35,994 nucleotides of DNA from Ignavibacteriaceae bacterium (GTDB lineage Bacteria > Bacteroidota > Ignavibacteria > Ignavibacteriales > Ignavibacteriaceae). The notes below the pieces were generated by a model that worked only from the letters and a program-made list of their open reading frames with translations, made no database searches and had not been told where the DNA came from. The stretch covers positions 1 through 35,994 of the forward strand of contig JACAFC010000189.1 of the NCBI GenBank assembly GCA_013388515.1, given 5' to 3'. Below, piece after piece: positions 1 to 8,201 of the stretch. How positions within the stretch are numbered: the stretch's first letter is position 1; the number at the start of each line of letters is the position of its first letter. Both the position numbers and the translations under genes were made by a program.

Positions 1-2345
1 ATATTGAGCCGAACAGATTTAGACGAATTGGGATGAAATTACGAGTTGCTCAAGATCCTTTAATCAAATTATGGCAGCACAACGATAGACTTGAACATAA
101 AATGATTGAGTTACGGCTGGAACGAAGAAAAAAACTTGAATACTATTTTAAATTGAATAAGAACTTGCGAAAAACGCTGTACAACTTGATTCCTGTTATT
201 GTTAAAAATTCATCAAATCCCAAATTGATGATTCAAGCTGGGCTTTATCGGGATATTTTGCAGCGCTTTATACTTACACCAAGGATACATCAAAAATTAA
301 TTACTGCAAAAGATCAATTTGCTATTAATACCACTGTGCACAATATTTTTGAAATAAATGAATTATCAGGAAAATTTGGGAATCCTGGTATGGTACTTGG
401 CTTACAAGTAAGTATGTCAACCAATCCAGATGCTTTAATTTCTCTTGATAAAAAATTTAATTCCGAAAGAGAGCGAGTATTAAAGAATAATTTTACTGAT
501 GTTCCTAAAATATGGTCTATTCCCCTTTTCGAAGATATTGAGACAGTTCAAAACATTGACAACTACCTTTCTAAAATTTGGGAGTTTTCAATTCAAAGCA
601 GAAGCATAGATCAAGAAGTAAGAACCCGTTTCTCGGAAATATTATGTGAAATATTTATTGCAGGATCGGATTTGAGCCAGCAAGTTGGGCAAACTGCTGC
701 CGCTTTACTTTACAATACTGCAAAACATAAAACCATTGAATGGTTAGCAAAACGCGGTTTAACTTCCAACATAAGGATTAAATTAGGTTGCGGTGAACCT
801 ATGCAAAGACAGGGAGGATACTATGCTGATTTTTCTAGTAAACCAGCTTTCGTGAAAACTGAAACGACAGGAAAGTTATTATTTGAAAATCTTAAAGAAT
901 CAACGGTAAAAAGTACGGAGTTTGCAATCAGCCCTCTTCATGGTGTATTTGCGGGTGGAGATTTGAGAACACTTCAAAGTGCAATTGCTGAAAAAGTTAG
1001 ACAATTGACTCCTGCAGAAAGATCTCAATTATATTTTCATTTAAGAAAAACTCAGGATTTTTATCGCGCAGAATTAAATCGAGCCTCGGAACCGTTTATC
1101 GATACACGATTAGCTTACGAATCTAAAAGTTTGAAAGAACTTGAAAGATTAACACTCGGAAAGACCGATGAAGTCTTTAACGAGTTTGTGGATTTAACAA
1201 GTAAAAACTTCAAACAAATAATTTATGGAAACGAAGATGATGTTGTTGGAATTCATGTCATTTCTTACTTCCTCTCACGTGCAATGCCGATTTTAAGAGA
1301 TCGGCCTGTTGAAAGACCATCGAAAAGTATAAGTACAAACAAGGGGCAAAAGATTTTAGAGATAATTGCATCAACCATTCCTCTTTGTAAACACGGCAGT
1401 TTGCTTAGAGCAATAAGTCATAATAAAGCGCAGACTTTTGTTTTAGGCATCAATCAACTCTCAACCGGATTATTCAGAGCATTGAATCAATTTTCTCAGA
1501 AGGAATTTGTGGGAGGAAGTGGATATCAATTATTAACTGACCGCATACTTCCCCGTCTGCCTGTTTATGAAATACTGCAAACATTAAGAATACTTCAGGA
1601 TTGCAGTTTGAAGAATGTATCAAAATTTTCAAATGCTTTCCCTGCAGGTTTAACTGCTTTTGCACTGCTTCGAGAAGATATGGATTCACTGCCGCTTTTC
1701 ATTCCTTTGTTCCAAAAAGAATTATTGAGAAGGCATGGAGTAAACGTTACTGAATTTTTCAAGGATGATAAGTTTATAACAGAATTGCTCCCAACTGTTC
1801 GCCCCGATTTAGCTGTTCTGCTTCAGCCAGATTTATTCAATACAAAAATTGAATCTCTTCTTGGAAAATTTCATAGAAATATTTCAAAAGCTTGGATTGA
1901 TGATTTCACATCACTGTTAATTATTCCAGAGAAAATTACATACTGGCGTGAAAAAGTGTGGGCACTGCTTGAAGAACCCGTTAAAGAACAAGTAAAATCT
2001 TTTGTTGAACTTGCTGTCGCACTTAATACATTATCTAAGGATATTGATACGCGTGACTTTACTGCAGCAATTACTTCTGCAAAACAAAGTAAGATTGAAA
2101 CATCAATTGCATATCTGTTTAAAAGTGGTGTTGATGATTCCATGAGGGATTTTCTCTCGGCCGCAGTTCAATATTTAACACGCCTGCCAAGTCAAATGGT
2201 GGAAGTACCGATTGATATTGTACGCGCACTAAAAGAAGTTGAAAGAATTTTACGTATTGAAGAACAGGCTTTAACAAAATCCAAACAAGACCTGCTTAAT
2301 TTTTACCTATTGCAAATTGCTCATCATGTTGGCGATAATGGTTAA
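1..2345 (+). CDS. Divergent phosphoenolpyruvate carboxylase-like protein (5' end outside window)
   Basis: Probably makes oxaloacetate from PEP and bicarbonate, but this rests on motif resemblance only. Numbering from the ATG at 33: SIPLFED (162-168), FIAGSDLSQQVG (208-219) and GCGEPMQRQGG (252-262) fall in the same order as the IPLFED, RSDPAMNYG and GMGSAPFRGN blocks that I recall from archaeal-type PEP carboxylase. The Asp of the second block and an Arg in the third are kept. At 770 residues it is much longer than archaeal enzymes (about 500) and shorter than classical bacterial ones (about 880-930). The frame is open to the left edge and the ATG at 33 has no properly spaced ribosome binding site, so the true start probably lies upstream. 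The aminotransferase and PEP carboxykinase that follow use the same metabolites, which supports the call. The region after about residue 300 matches nothing I can name. Confidence 0.55.
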   Translation, partial: IEPNRFRRIGMKLRVAQDPLIKLWQHNDRLEHKMIELRLERRKKLEYYFKLNKNLRKTLYNLIPVIVKNSSNPKLMIQAGLYRDILQRFILTPRIHQKLITAKDQFAINTTVHNIFEINELSGKFGNPGMVLGLQVSMSTNPDALISLDKKFNSERERVLKNNFTDVPKIWSIPLFEDIETVQNIDNYLSKIWEFSIQSRSIDQEVRTRFSEILCEIFIAGSDLSQQVGQTAAALLYNTAKHKTIEWLAKRGLTSNIRIKLGCGEPMQRQGGYYADFSSKPAFVKTETTGKLLFENLKESTVKSTEFAISPLHGVFAGGDLRTLQSAIAEKVRQLTPAERSQLYFHLRKTQDFYRAELNRASEPFIDTRLAYESKSLKELERLTLGKTDEVFNEFVDLTSKNFKQIIYGNEDDVVGIHVISYFLSRAMPILRDRPVERPSKSISTNKGQKILEIIASTIPLCKHGSLLRAISHNKAQTFVLGINQLSTGLFRALNQFSQKEFVGGSGYQLLTDRILPRLPVYEILQTLRILQDCSLKNVSKFSNAFPAGLTAFALLREDMDSLPLFIPLFQKELLRRHGVNVTEFFKDDKFITELLPTVRPDLAVLLQPDLFNTKIESLLGKFHRNISKAWIDDFTSLLIIPEKITYWREKVWALLEEPVKEQVKSFVELAVALNTLSKDIDTRDFTAAITSAKQSKIETSIAYLFKSGVDDSMRDFLSAAVQYLTRLPSQMVEVPIDIVRALKEVERILRIEEQALTKSKQDLLNFYLLQIAHHVGDNG

Positions 2346-2508
2346 CTGAGATTTTCAACACTAGTCCTTAATAAACATTATTCTTCTCTATTATATTTCC
2401 AATAAAATCAAACAGGTTTATTTATTTACACACTTGCTAATTAGCCATTTAGCAAATAATTTAACATTGCATTGATTCAATTTATTTTTCACTTCGTGAG
2501 GAAATCAC

Positions 2509-3726
2509 ATGAGTTTAAGTCTAATAGCAAAATCGATTAAAGCCTCCCCTACACTAAAGTTAAATGAGAAGTTCGCAATTCTCAAAGAAAAAGGTGATCC
2601 GGTAATTCACCTTGGAGGCGGAGAGCCTAAAAGCCGCATGCCTATGGATGCCATTCTTGCAACAGTTGCACACGTAAATACAGGTGAAGTTAGGTACGCA
2701 CCAGCTGATGGAATTCCGGCATTAAAACAGGCAATTATTCGTTATACAGAAGAATTTTATGAACGAAAAGTTAAGCCAGAAAACGTGATTGCCTCTGGCG
2801 GTGCAAAACAGGCAATTATGGTTGCCTTGCAGGCGATATTAAATCCTCAGGAAGAAGTCCTCTTCCCGGCACCTTACTGGGTCAGCTATCCAGATATGGC
2901 TAAACTTATTGGAGCTATTCCGGTTGCGGTATTACCTGAAGATGGAACTTTTTATCCAAGATTAAAAGATATTACAGATCGCGTAGGTTCTTATACAAAA
3001 GCTGTTATTATTAACAGTCCAAATAATCCCACAGGGGCTATGTACTCCGAAGAGTTTATTGCTGATGTGGTAGAATTCTGTGAGAAAAAAGATTTATGGC
3101 TGATAATGGATGATATTTATCATCGTTTAATTTTTGATGGTAAAAAACCAATTAACTGCTACAAGTATGCAAAAAAATTTGACGAGAATTCAAAAATTAT
3201 TCTCATCAATGGAGTATCTAAGCAATATGCGATGACAGGATTTAGAATTGGCTGGGCAGTTGGCAATAAAAAAGTGATTGAAGCAATGAGCAATATTCAA
3301 GGTCATCAAACTTCAGGACCATCAGTACTTCTGCAAAAAGCCGCAGTTGCTGCTTTGAACGGAATTCAATCTGGAGTGGAAAGTTTGCGTACCACATTGG
3401 AAAATAACAGAAATGTAATGATTGATCTGCTCAATTCTTTTGAAGGCGTGAAAGTAACAAAACCAGACGGCACTTTTTATTGTTTGGCTGATTTTTCTGC
3501 TTATGAGAAAGATTCCAATAAACTATCCGAATTTTTAATTGATAAAGTTCAAGTGCTAACCGTTCCCGGCAAAGAATTTGGATTGGATGGTCATTTAAGA
3601 TTAAGCTATTGCGGAACAATTAAAGATATTCAAGATGGAATTGAGCGTATGAAGTGGGCGCTCGATCCTAATTCAGCTAACGAACTTTACATTGGCGACA
3701 GAAAATTAGTGAGGGATTGGTCATGA
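2509..3726 (+). CDS. Class I PLP aminotransferase, aspartate aminotransferase-like
   Basis: Fold-type I aminotransferase, probably interconverting aspartate/oxaloacetate with glutamate/2-oxoglutarate in the cytoplasm. Visible motifs are the nucleotide-cofactor segment ASGGAKQA (95-102), NSPNNPTG (169-176), the Asp/Tyr pair in DDIYHRL (201-207), the PLP lysine in NGVSKQYAMTG (K238) and the substrate-carboxylate Arg in HLRLSYCG. The usual VGEPDF motif near the N-terminus is replaced by GGGEPKSRMP, so substrate choice may differ. It has a C-terminal extension of about 20 residues beyond the usual end. AGGA lies just upstream of the ATG. Its TGA overlaps the pckA ATG (ATGA), implying translational coupling. 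Substrate specificity cannot be settled from sequence; aspartate is favoured by the neighbours. Confidence 0.85.
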   Translation: MSLSLIAKSIKASPTLKLNEKFAILKEKGDPVIHLGGGEPKSRMPMDAILATVAHVNTGEVRYAPADGIPALKQAIIRYTEEFYERKVKPENVIASGGAKQAIMVALQAILNPQEEVLFPAPYWVSYPDMAKLIGAIPVAVLPEDGTFYPRLKDITDRVGSYTKAVIINSPNNPTGAMYSEEFIADVVEFCEKKDLWLIMDDIYHRLIFDGKKPINCYKYAKKFDENSKIILINGVSKQYAMTGFRIGWAVGNKKVIEAMSNIQGHQTSGPSVLLQKAAVAALNGIQSGVESLRTTLENNRNVMIDLLNSFEGVKVTKPDGTFYCLADFSAYEKDSNKLSEFLIDKVQVLTVPGKEFGLDGHLRLSYCGTIKDIQDGIERMKWALDPNSANELYIGDRKLVRDWS

Positions 3727-5372
3727 GTAAATACCTGGAATTCAACACACCGGCAACTAAGCAAGCAATGGAGCTTGCATCAGATTTCAGACTAAAAAAT
3801 CAAGGATTAACTGATCTTGATAGAGTTTTCTGGAATTTACCTTCCGAAGCTTTGTACGAAGAAGCAATCTTTAGGAATGAAGCAAAGCTAACAAAGCACG
3901 GGGCATTAGTTGTAAATACTGGAAAACATACAGCGCGTGCTGCTGCTGATAAATTTATCGTTCAAGAACAAAGTACAAATGACAAAATTTGGTGGGGAGT
4001 TTATAATCGCCCATTCAGTTCTGAAAAATTCAATCAGTTAATGGGCAGAGTACAGGCTTTCCTTCAGGGTGAAGAATTGTTTGTACAAGATTGTTATGTT
4101 GGTGCCGATCCCGAATACAGAATGCCAATTCGAATTATAACTGAAAAGGCTTGGCATAGTTTGTTTGCAAGAAATATGTTTATTACAACAGACAACAGAG
4201 ACGAACTAAAAAAGTTTGTACCAGATTTTACCGTAATTGCACTTCCGGGTTTTAAGGTTGATCCTTCTATAGATGGAACACGTACAGATACAGGAATCAT
4301 TTTAAACTTTGAGCAAAGAACTGCGATTATTGCAAATTCACTTTATGGCGGTGAAATTAAAAAATCAGTATTCACGCTGCTTAATTTTCTTCTTACATTC
4401 GAAGATGTTTTACCAATGCACTGTTCTGCAAATGTTGGCAATGATGGAGATGTAGCATTATTCTTTGGATTAAGCGGAACTGGAAAAACCACTCTTTCTG
4501 CTGATCCAAAAAGAAAACTTATTGGCGATGATGAACACGGCTGGAGTAACCAAGGTGTGTTTAATTTTGAAGGCGGATGTTATGCAAAAGTTATTCGTTT
4601 ATCTGCAGAGAGTGAGCCTGAAATTTATGCAACAACAAAGCGATTCGGAACAATATTGGAAAATGTTGTTTTCGATCCAGTAAGTCGTAATATTGATTTA
4701 GATGACGACAGCATCACCGAAAATACAAGATGTTCATACCCGCTTGAATTTATTCCGAATGTTGTACCGGATGGATATGTTCGTTCACATCCAAAGAATA
4801 TTATTTTCTTAACATGCGATGCAAGCGGAGTTATGCCTCCAATTGCAAAATTAAATCCTGAACAAGCTCAATACCATTTCATCAGCGGATATACATCTAA
4901 AATTGCTGGAACGGAGATTGGATTAGGAATTGAACCTCAATTAACTTTTTCTGCATGTTTTGGAGCACCGTTCATGGTTCGTCATCCATTTGAGTATGCC
5001 GCAATGTTAAAACAAAGAATGCTTAAGCATAAAGCAAATGTTTGGCTTGTGAATACCGGCTGGGTCGGTGGAAAATTTGGAGTTGGGAAACGTATTAGTA
5101 TTCGGCATACAAGAAACTTATTGAACGCCGCATTAGAAGGTAAACTCGACAAAGTTAAATACAGAAAAGATAAACTGTTTGGATTTGAAGTTCCGTTGAG
5201 CTGTCCTGAGGTTCCTGAGGATGTACTCGAACCATCCAACTCATGGGGAAATAAAAACGAGTACTGGAAAAAGTATGATGCACTCGCAGCAAGATTTATT
5301 GAGAACTTTAAACTTTTTGAAAAAGGAACTTCCGAAGAAGTTAAGAAAGCCGGACCGGTTAGGTTGAAATGA
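3723..5372 (+). CDS. pckA: Phosphoenolpyruvate carboxykinase (ATP)
   Basis: Converts oxaloacetate and ATP to PEP, CO2 and ADP, the first committed step of gluconeogenesis, or runs in reverse anaplerotically. The P-loop GLSGTGKTT (249-257), metal-site motif IGDDEHGW (267-274), YGGEIKKS and NTRCSYPLEFI are all present, and 549 residues fits the ATP-dependent family. The usual GRSPKDKF substrate loop reads TARAAADKF; its Arg (R72) and the terminal DKF are kept. I chose the ATG at 3723, which overlaps the upstream TGA, over the in-frame TTG at 3717, because GAGGG lies at a workable distance. Being coupled to an aminotransferase and following a PEP-carboxylase-like gene suggests joint control of the PEP-oxaloacetate node. 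Confidence 0.96.
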   Translation: MSKYLEFNTPATKQAMELASDFRLKNQGLTDLDRVFWNLPSEALYEEAIFRNEAKLTKHGALVVNTGKHTARAAADKFIVQEQSTNDKIWWGVYNRPFSSEKFNQLMGRVQAFLQGEELFVQDCYVGADPEYRMPIRIITEKAWHSLFARNMFITTDNRDELKKFVPDFTVIALPGFKVDPSIDGTRTDTGIILNFEQRTAIIANSLYGGEIKKSVFTLLNFLLTFEDVLPMHCSANVGNDGDVALFFGLSGTGKTTLSADPKRKLIGDDEHGWSNQGVFNFEGGCYAKVIRLSAESEPEIYATTKRFGTILENVVFDPVSRNIDLDDDSITENTRCSYPLEFIPNVVPDGYVRSHPKNIIFLTCDASGVMPPIAKLNPEQAQYHFISGYTSKIAGTEIGLGIEPQLTFSACFGAPFMVRHPFEYAAMLKQRMLKHKANVWLVNTGWVGGKFGVGKRISIRHTRNLLNAALEGKLDKVKYRKDKLFGFEVPLSCPEVPEDVLEPSNSWGNKNEYWKKYDALAARFIENFKLFEKGTSEEVKKAGPVRLK

Positions 5373-5377
5373 TTATA

Positions 5378-5427
5378 AGCTATGCCAGATTTAGCAACGA
5401 TATAACTTAAGAAAATCTGGCATAGCT
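5378..5427 (+). terminator. 15-bp perfect inverted repeat after pckA
   Basis: The arms at 5378-5392 and 5413-5427 are exact reverse complements around a 20-base loop, starting five bases after the pckA stop codon. There is no run of T directly after the stem. A second palindrome, ctaaaatattttag (5430-5443), follows at once. The position fits transcript end formation or 3'-end protection for the pckA mRNA, but it is not a textbook intrinsic terminator. Confidence 0.6.
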
Positions 5428-5474
5428 CTCTAAAATATTTTAGATTTAATTATATAAATCAAGGGAGCAATGAA

Positions 5475-6791
5475 GTGAAAACTATATTATCAGTTTTTGT
5501 CATTTCAGCAAATTTTCTCACCACCCAACAAAATATGTGGCCACTCGCAAAAGGGAATCAATATCAATACTTCGAATATGGAACACATTCGGTCGGATAT
5601 TCATACGCTCTAAGAAGAGAAATGATTATTAACGATACTGTAATAAATCAAGTAAAATATTATTCTTTTAATAAATCAGGAGATTATTTTAGATACGATA
5701 AAGACTCCAACAAAGCATTTTTATGGTTTAATGGAGTGGAAGGTTTATACTTCGATTTTAATTTGTTAAATGGCAGTACCTTTTCTCAGTTTAAACATTC
5801 ATTACATTCTTATGGCGATGTTATAATTTCAACGGGAACGGAAAATTTCTTCGGGATGGAATATGAAACTAGCCAGTGGACAACATCTTATGGATTTAGT
5901 AGAAATTATGAACGGTTTGGTGATAATCTGGGAATTGTTGCCAGAGGAAGTAGTGTCTTTGGCCCCGGCCCAGACTCGGAAATAAATTCCTGGATTATTA
6001 ATGTCATATTATACGATAGTCTCGGCAATTACTCTTATTATTCGAATGCATATGAACCTACAATAACATTCCAACCTTTTTCTACTTTAGCGGATAGTTC
6101 TTTTCATTCATTTTCATCACAAGTAGATCATCATTATAATAGATTTAGTTCATTTCTCGGAAATTTAAGTGATGGTATTGTTTATATTGATTCAGTATTT
6201 GTAGAATTCTTTTACCAAAGAGATTCTATTAAAACATCCCCTCTCAGAATAGATGCACAAAGAATTCCTGTAACAAATTCTTATGAATTTTTGCTCCCCG
6301 TGGATACATTTTTAATTAAAACTGGCTACGAACTTTTATATAGGATAGGGGCAAAAGACAAAAGCATCATTCCAGTTTATTCGTACTCCCCCGATAGTGG
6401 ATACTATCAGGCAGTATATCAACCAACTTCGATTGAAGATGAAAGTTCCCGAATAAAAACTTTTTCCCTTTCCCAAAACTACCCAAACCCGTTTAACCCG
6501 GTTACAAAAATAGTTTATTCTATTCCTTCTGTAGGGGCACGATGCATCGTGCCCGTACTACTAAAAGTTTATGATGTGCTTGGGAACGAAGTTGCAACTT
6601 TGGTGGATGAATATAAGCCAGCAGGAAACTATGAGGTTGAATTCCAGTCGGTAATAGGCAATAAGCAGTTGGCAAGTGGAATTTATTTTTACCAATTATG
6701 GGCTGCGCCTAGCGGCGGACAAGTTGTTGATCCCGAATCAAGTTCTGGACAAGGTTTTGTGGAGACAAAGAAAATGATCCTGCTTCGATAA
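5475..6791 (+). CDS. Secreted protein with type IX (Por) C-terminal sorting domain
   Basis: The function of the body (residues about 20-315) is not recognised; it is rich in Tyr, Phe, Ser and Asn, as in extracellular beta proteins. A short hydrophobic N-terminus fits a Sec signal, although no strong cleavage site is obvious. The C-terminus is a type IX sorting domain: SLSQNYPNPFNP (331-342), then YDVLGNEVATLVDE, SGIYFYQL and a final ETKKMILLR. Such domains direct export across the outer membrane and are then cleaved. The start is GTG with AAGGGAG at 5461-5467; the ATG at 5470 is out of frame and stops at once. Two stretches interrupt the domain consensus: VGARCIVPV (353-361), encoded by a DNA palindrome, and about 18 residues near 411-428. 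Confidence 0.85.
   Translation: MKTILSVFVISANFLTTQQNMWPLAKGNQYQYFEYGTHSVGYSYALRREMIINDTVINQVKYYSFNKSGDYFRYDKDSNKAFLWFNGVEGLYFDFNLLNGSTFSQFKHSLHSYGDVIISTGTENFFGMEYETSQWTTSYGFSRNYERFGDNLGIVARGSSVFGPGPDSEINSWIINVILYDSLGNYSYYSNAYEPTITFQPFSTLADSSFHSFSSQVDHHYNRFSSFLGNLSDGIVYIDSVFVEFFYQRDSIKTSPLRIDAQRIPVTNSYEFLLPVDTFLIKTGYELLYRIGAKDKSIIPVYSYSPDSGYYQAVYQPTSIEDESSRIKTFSLSQNYPNPFNPVTKIVYSIPSVGARCIVPVLLKVYDVLGNEVATLVDEYKPAGNYEVEFQSVIGNKQLASGIYFYQLWAAPSGGQVVDPESSSGQGFVETKKMILLR
6531..6558. repeat. 28-bp palindrome inside coding sequence
   Basis: Positions 6535-6554 form a perfect 20-bp palindrome centred on ATGCAT. It extends to 6531-6558 with one mismatched pair. It begins exactly at a codon boundary and is read through as VGARCIVPV in the sorting domain of the secreted protein. 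The GGGCACGATG/CATCGTGCCC arms look like a dispersed short palindromic repeat that inserted in frame; I see no second copy in this window. Confidence 0.7.
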
Positions 6792-6829
6792 TTTCATCAC
6801 GATAAGAATGGCGAATTATTTATAAAATT

Positions 6830-6898
6830 GTCATGCTGAACGAAGTGATGCATCTAAATTGTGAAAAGTTCGAGATGTTTCGCTTCGCTTAACATGAC
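6830..6898. repeat. Imperfect 26-bp inverted repeat (dispersed hairpin type)
   Basis: The arms 6830-6855 and 6873-6898 pair with 19 of 26 positions matching around a 17-base loop. The core gtcatgctgaacgaag against cttcgcttaacatgac resembles the GTCATTCTGAGCGAAGCGAAG hairpin repeats that I recall as common in Bacteroidota and relatives. It lies 39 bases after the stop of the secreted protein, so it could also end or protect that transcript. The rest of the gap to 7001 shows no gene. Confidence 0.6.
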
Positions 6899-7001
6899 CT
6901 ATAAAATACCTCCTCCTTTTCTTTTTGCTTTTCAAGTAATATCTTTGCTCAAGTTATTCTTTGAATAACCAATCATTTTTCCCAATATAATTTGGAAACT
7001 T

Positions 7002-8195
7002 ATGAATACATCAGAAAGAGTGAATAAGATACACGTCTCTCCAACAATGCAAGTTGCTGCCGAAGCAAAAAGAATGAAGTCTGAGGGAATTGATGTAATT
7101 GATTTGAGTGTTGGCGAACCAGATTTCCCCACTCCCCACAACATTAAAGAAGCTGCCAAGAAAGCGATTGATGAGAATCAAACAAGATATACAATTAATG
7201 CAGGAACAGTTTAACTGCGAAAAGCTATCATTCAAAAATTGAAACGGGATAATCACCTTGATTATCACCTAAATCAAATAATAGTTACCAATGGTGCAAA
7301 GCAAGGAGTATTCAACTCAGTGCTTGCAACAGTAAATGAAGGTGATGAAGTAATTATTCCTTCACCATACTGGGTTTCGTATCCCGATATGGTAAGCATG
7401 GCTAACGGCAAATCAGTTTTTATCCAAACCAAAGAAAAGGATGGTTTCAAGCTAAAACCGCAAATTCTGGAGAAAGCCATCACACCAAAAACAAAAGTCT
7501 TAATATTATGCAATCCTTCCAATCCAACCGGTTCCACCTACACTAAAAAAGAATTGGAATCCTTAGCTGAAGTAATTAAGAACAAAAATTTATTCATTAT
7601 TTCGGATGAGATTTATGAGAAGCTTGTTTATGGTGATTTCAAATTCACAAGCTTTGCATCAATAAACAGCGAAATGAAACAGCGGACAATTTTAGTTAAT
7701 GGTGTTTCCAAAACTTATGCAATGACCGGATGGCGAATCGGTTATGTTGCAGCTCCGGAAAACATTGTAGATGCATTGAATAAAATACAAAGCCACAGCA
7801 CTTCCAACGCTTCATCAATTTCACAGGCTGCTGCCATTGAAGCATTAGCGGGACCTCAATATGTGATAAGCGAAATGCTGCAAGAGTTTAAATTGCGGCA
7901 AGAATTTTTTCACAATGAAATAACATCAATAAAGGGAATTACTTGTTATAAACCCGAGGGCGCTTTTTTCCTTTTCCCAAATGTATCATCATACTTTGGG
8001 AAAACATTGGGTAATCATAAGATTTCAGATTCTTTTGATTTTGCTATGCTTATTTTACAAAAAGCACACATCGCAGCGGTTCCGGGAAGCGCTTTTGGTG
8101 CAGAGGGTTTTATTAGATTTTCCTATGCAACTTCTATGGAAAACTTAAAAGAAGCCGCAATAAGATTGAAAAGGATTTTGGTTAAAATAAGTTAA
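7002..8195 (+). pseudogene. Class I aminotransferase interrupted by one in-frame TAA
   Basis: A second aspartate/aromatic-type aminotransferase, about 397 codons. Codons 1-70 hold the N-terminus with the VGEPDFPTP motif. Codon 71 (7212-7214) is TAA. The same frame then continues without further damage through NGAKQG, NPSNPTGS, DEIYEKL, the PLP lysine in NGVSKTYAMTGWRIGY and FIRFSYATS. In relatives the position usually reads Glu in a context like AGTVELRKAI, so GAA to TAA is the simplest explanation. No frameshift is involved. A TTG at 7239 could restart translation, but the product would lack the N-terminal substrate-binding segment. The full-length paralogue at 2509 may cover the role. Alternatives are a sequencing error or suppression of the stop. 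It converges on aroE with six bases between. Confidence 0.85.
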
Positions 8196-8201
8196 TAGAA
8201 A

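Noticed and set aside
7239-8195. A separate 318-residue aminotransferase starting at TTG 7239
   Set aside because: It lies in the same frame as the 70 codons before it and lacks the family N-terminus, so it is the rest of one interrupted gene.
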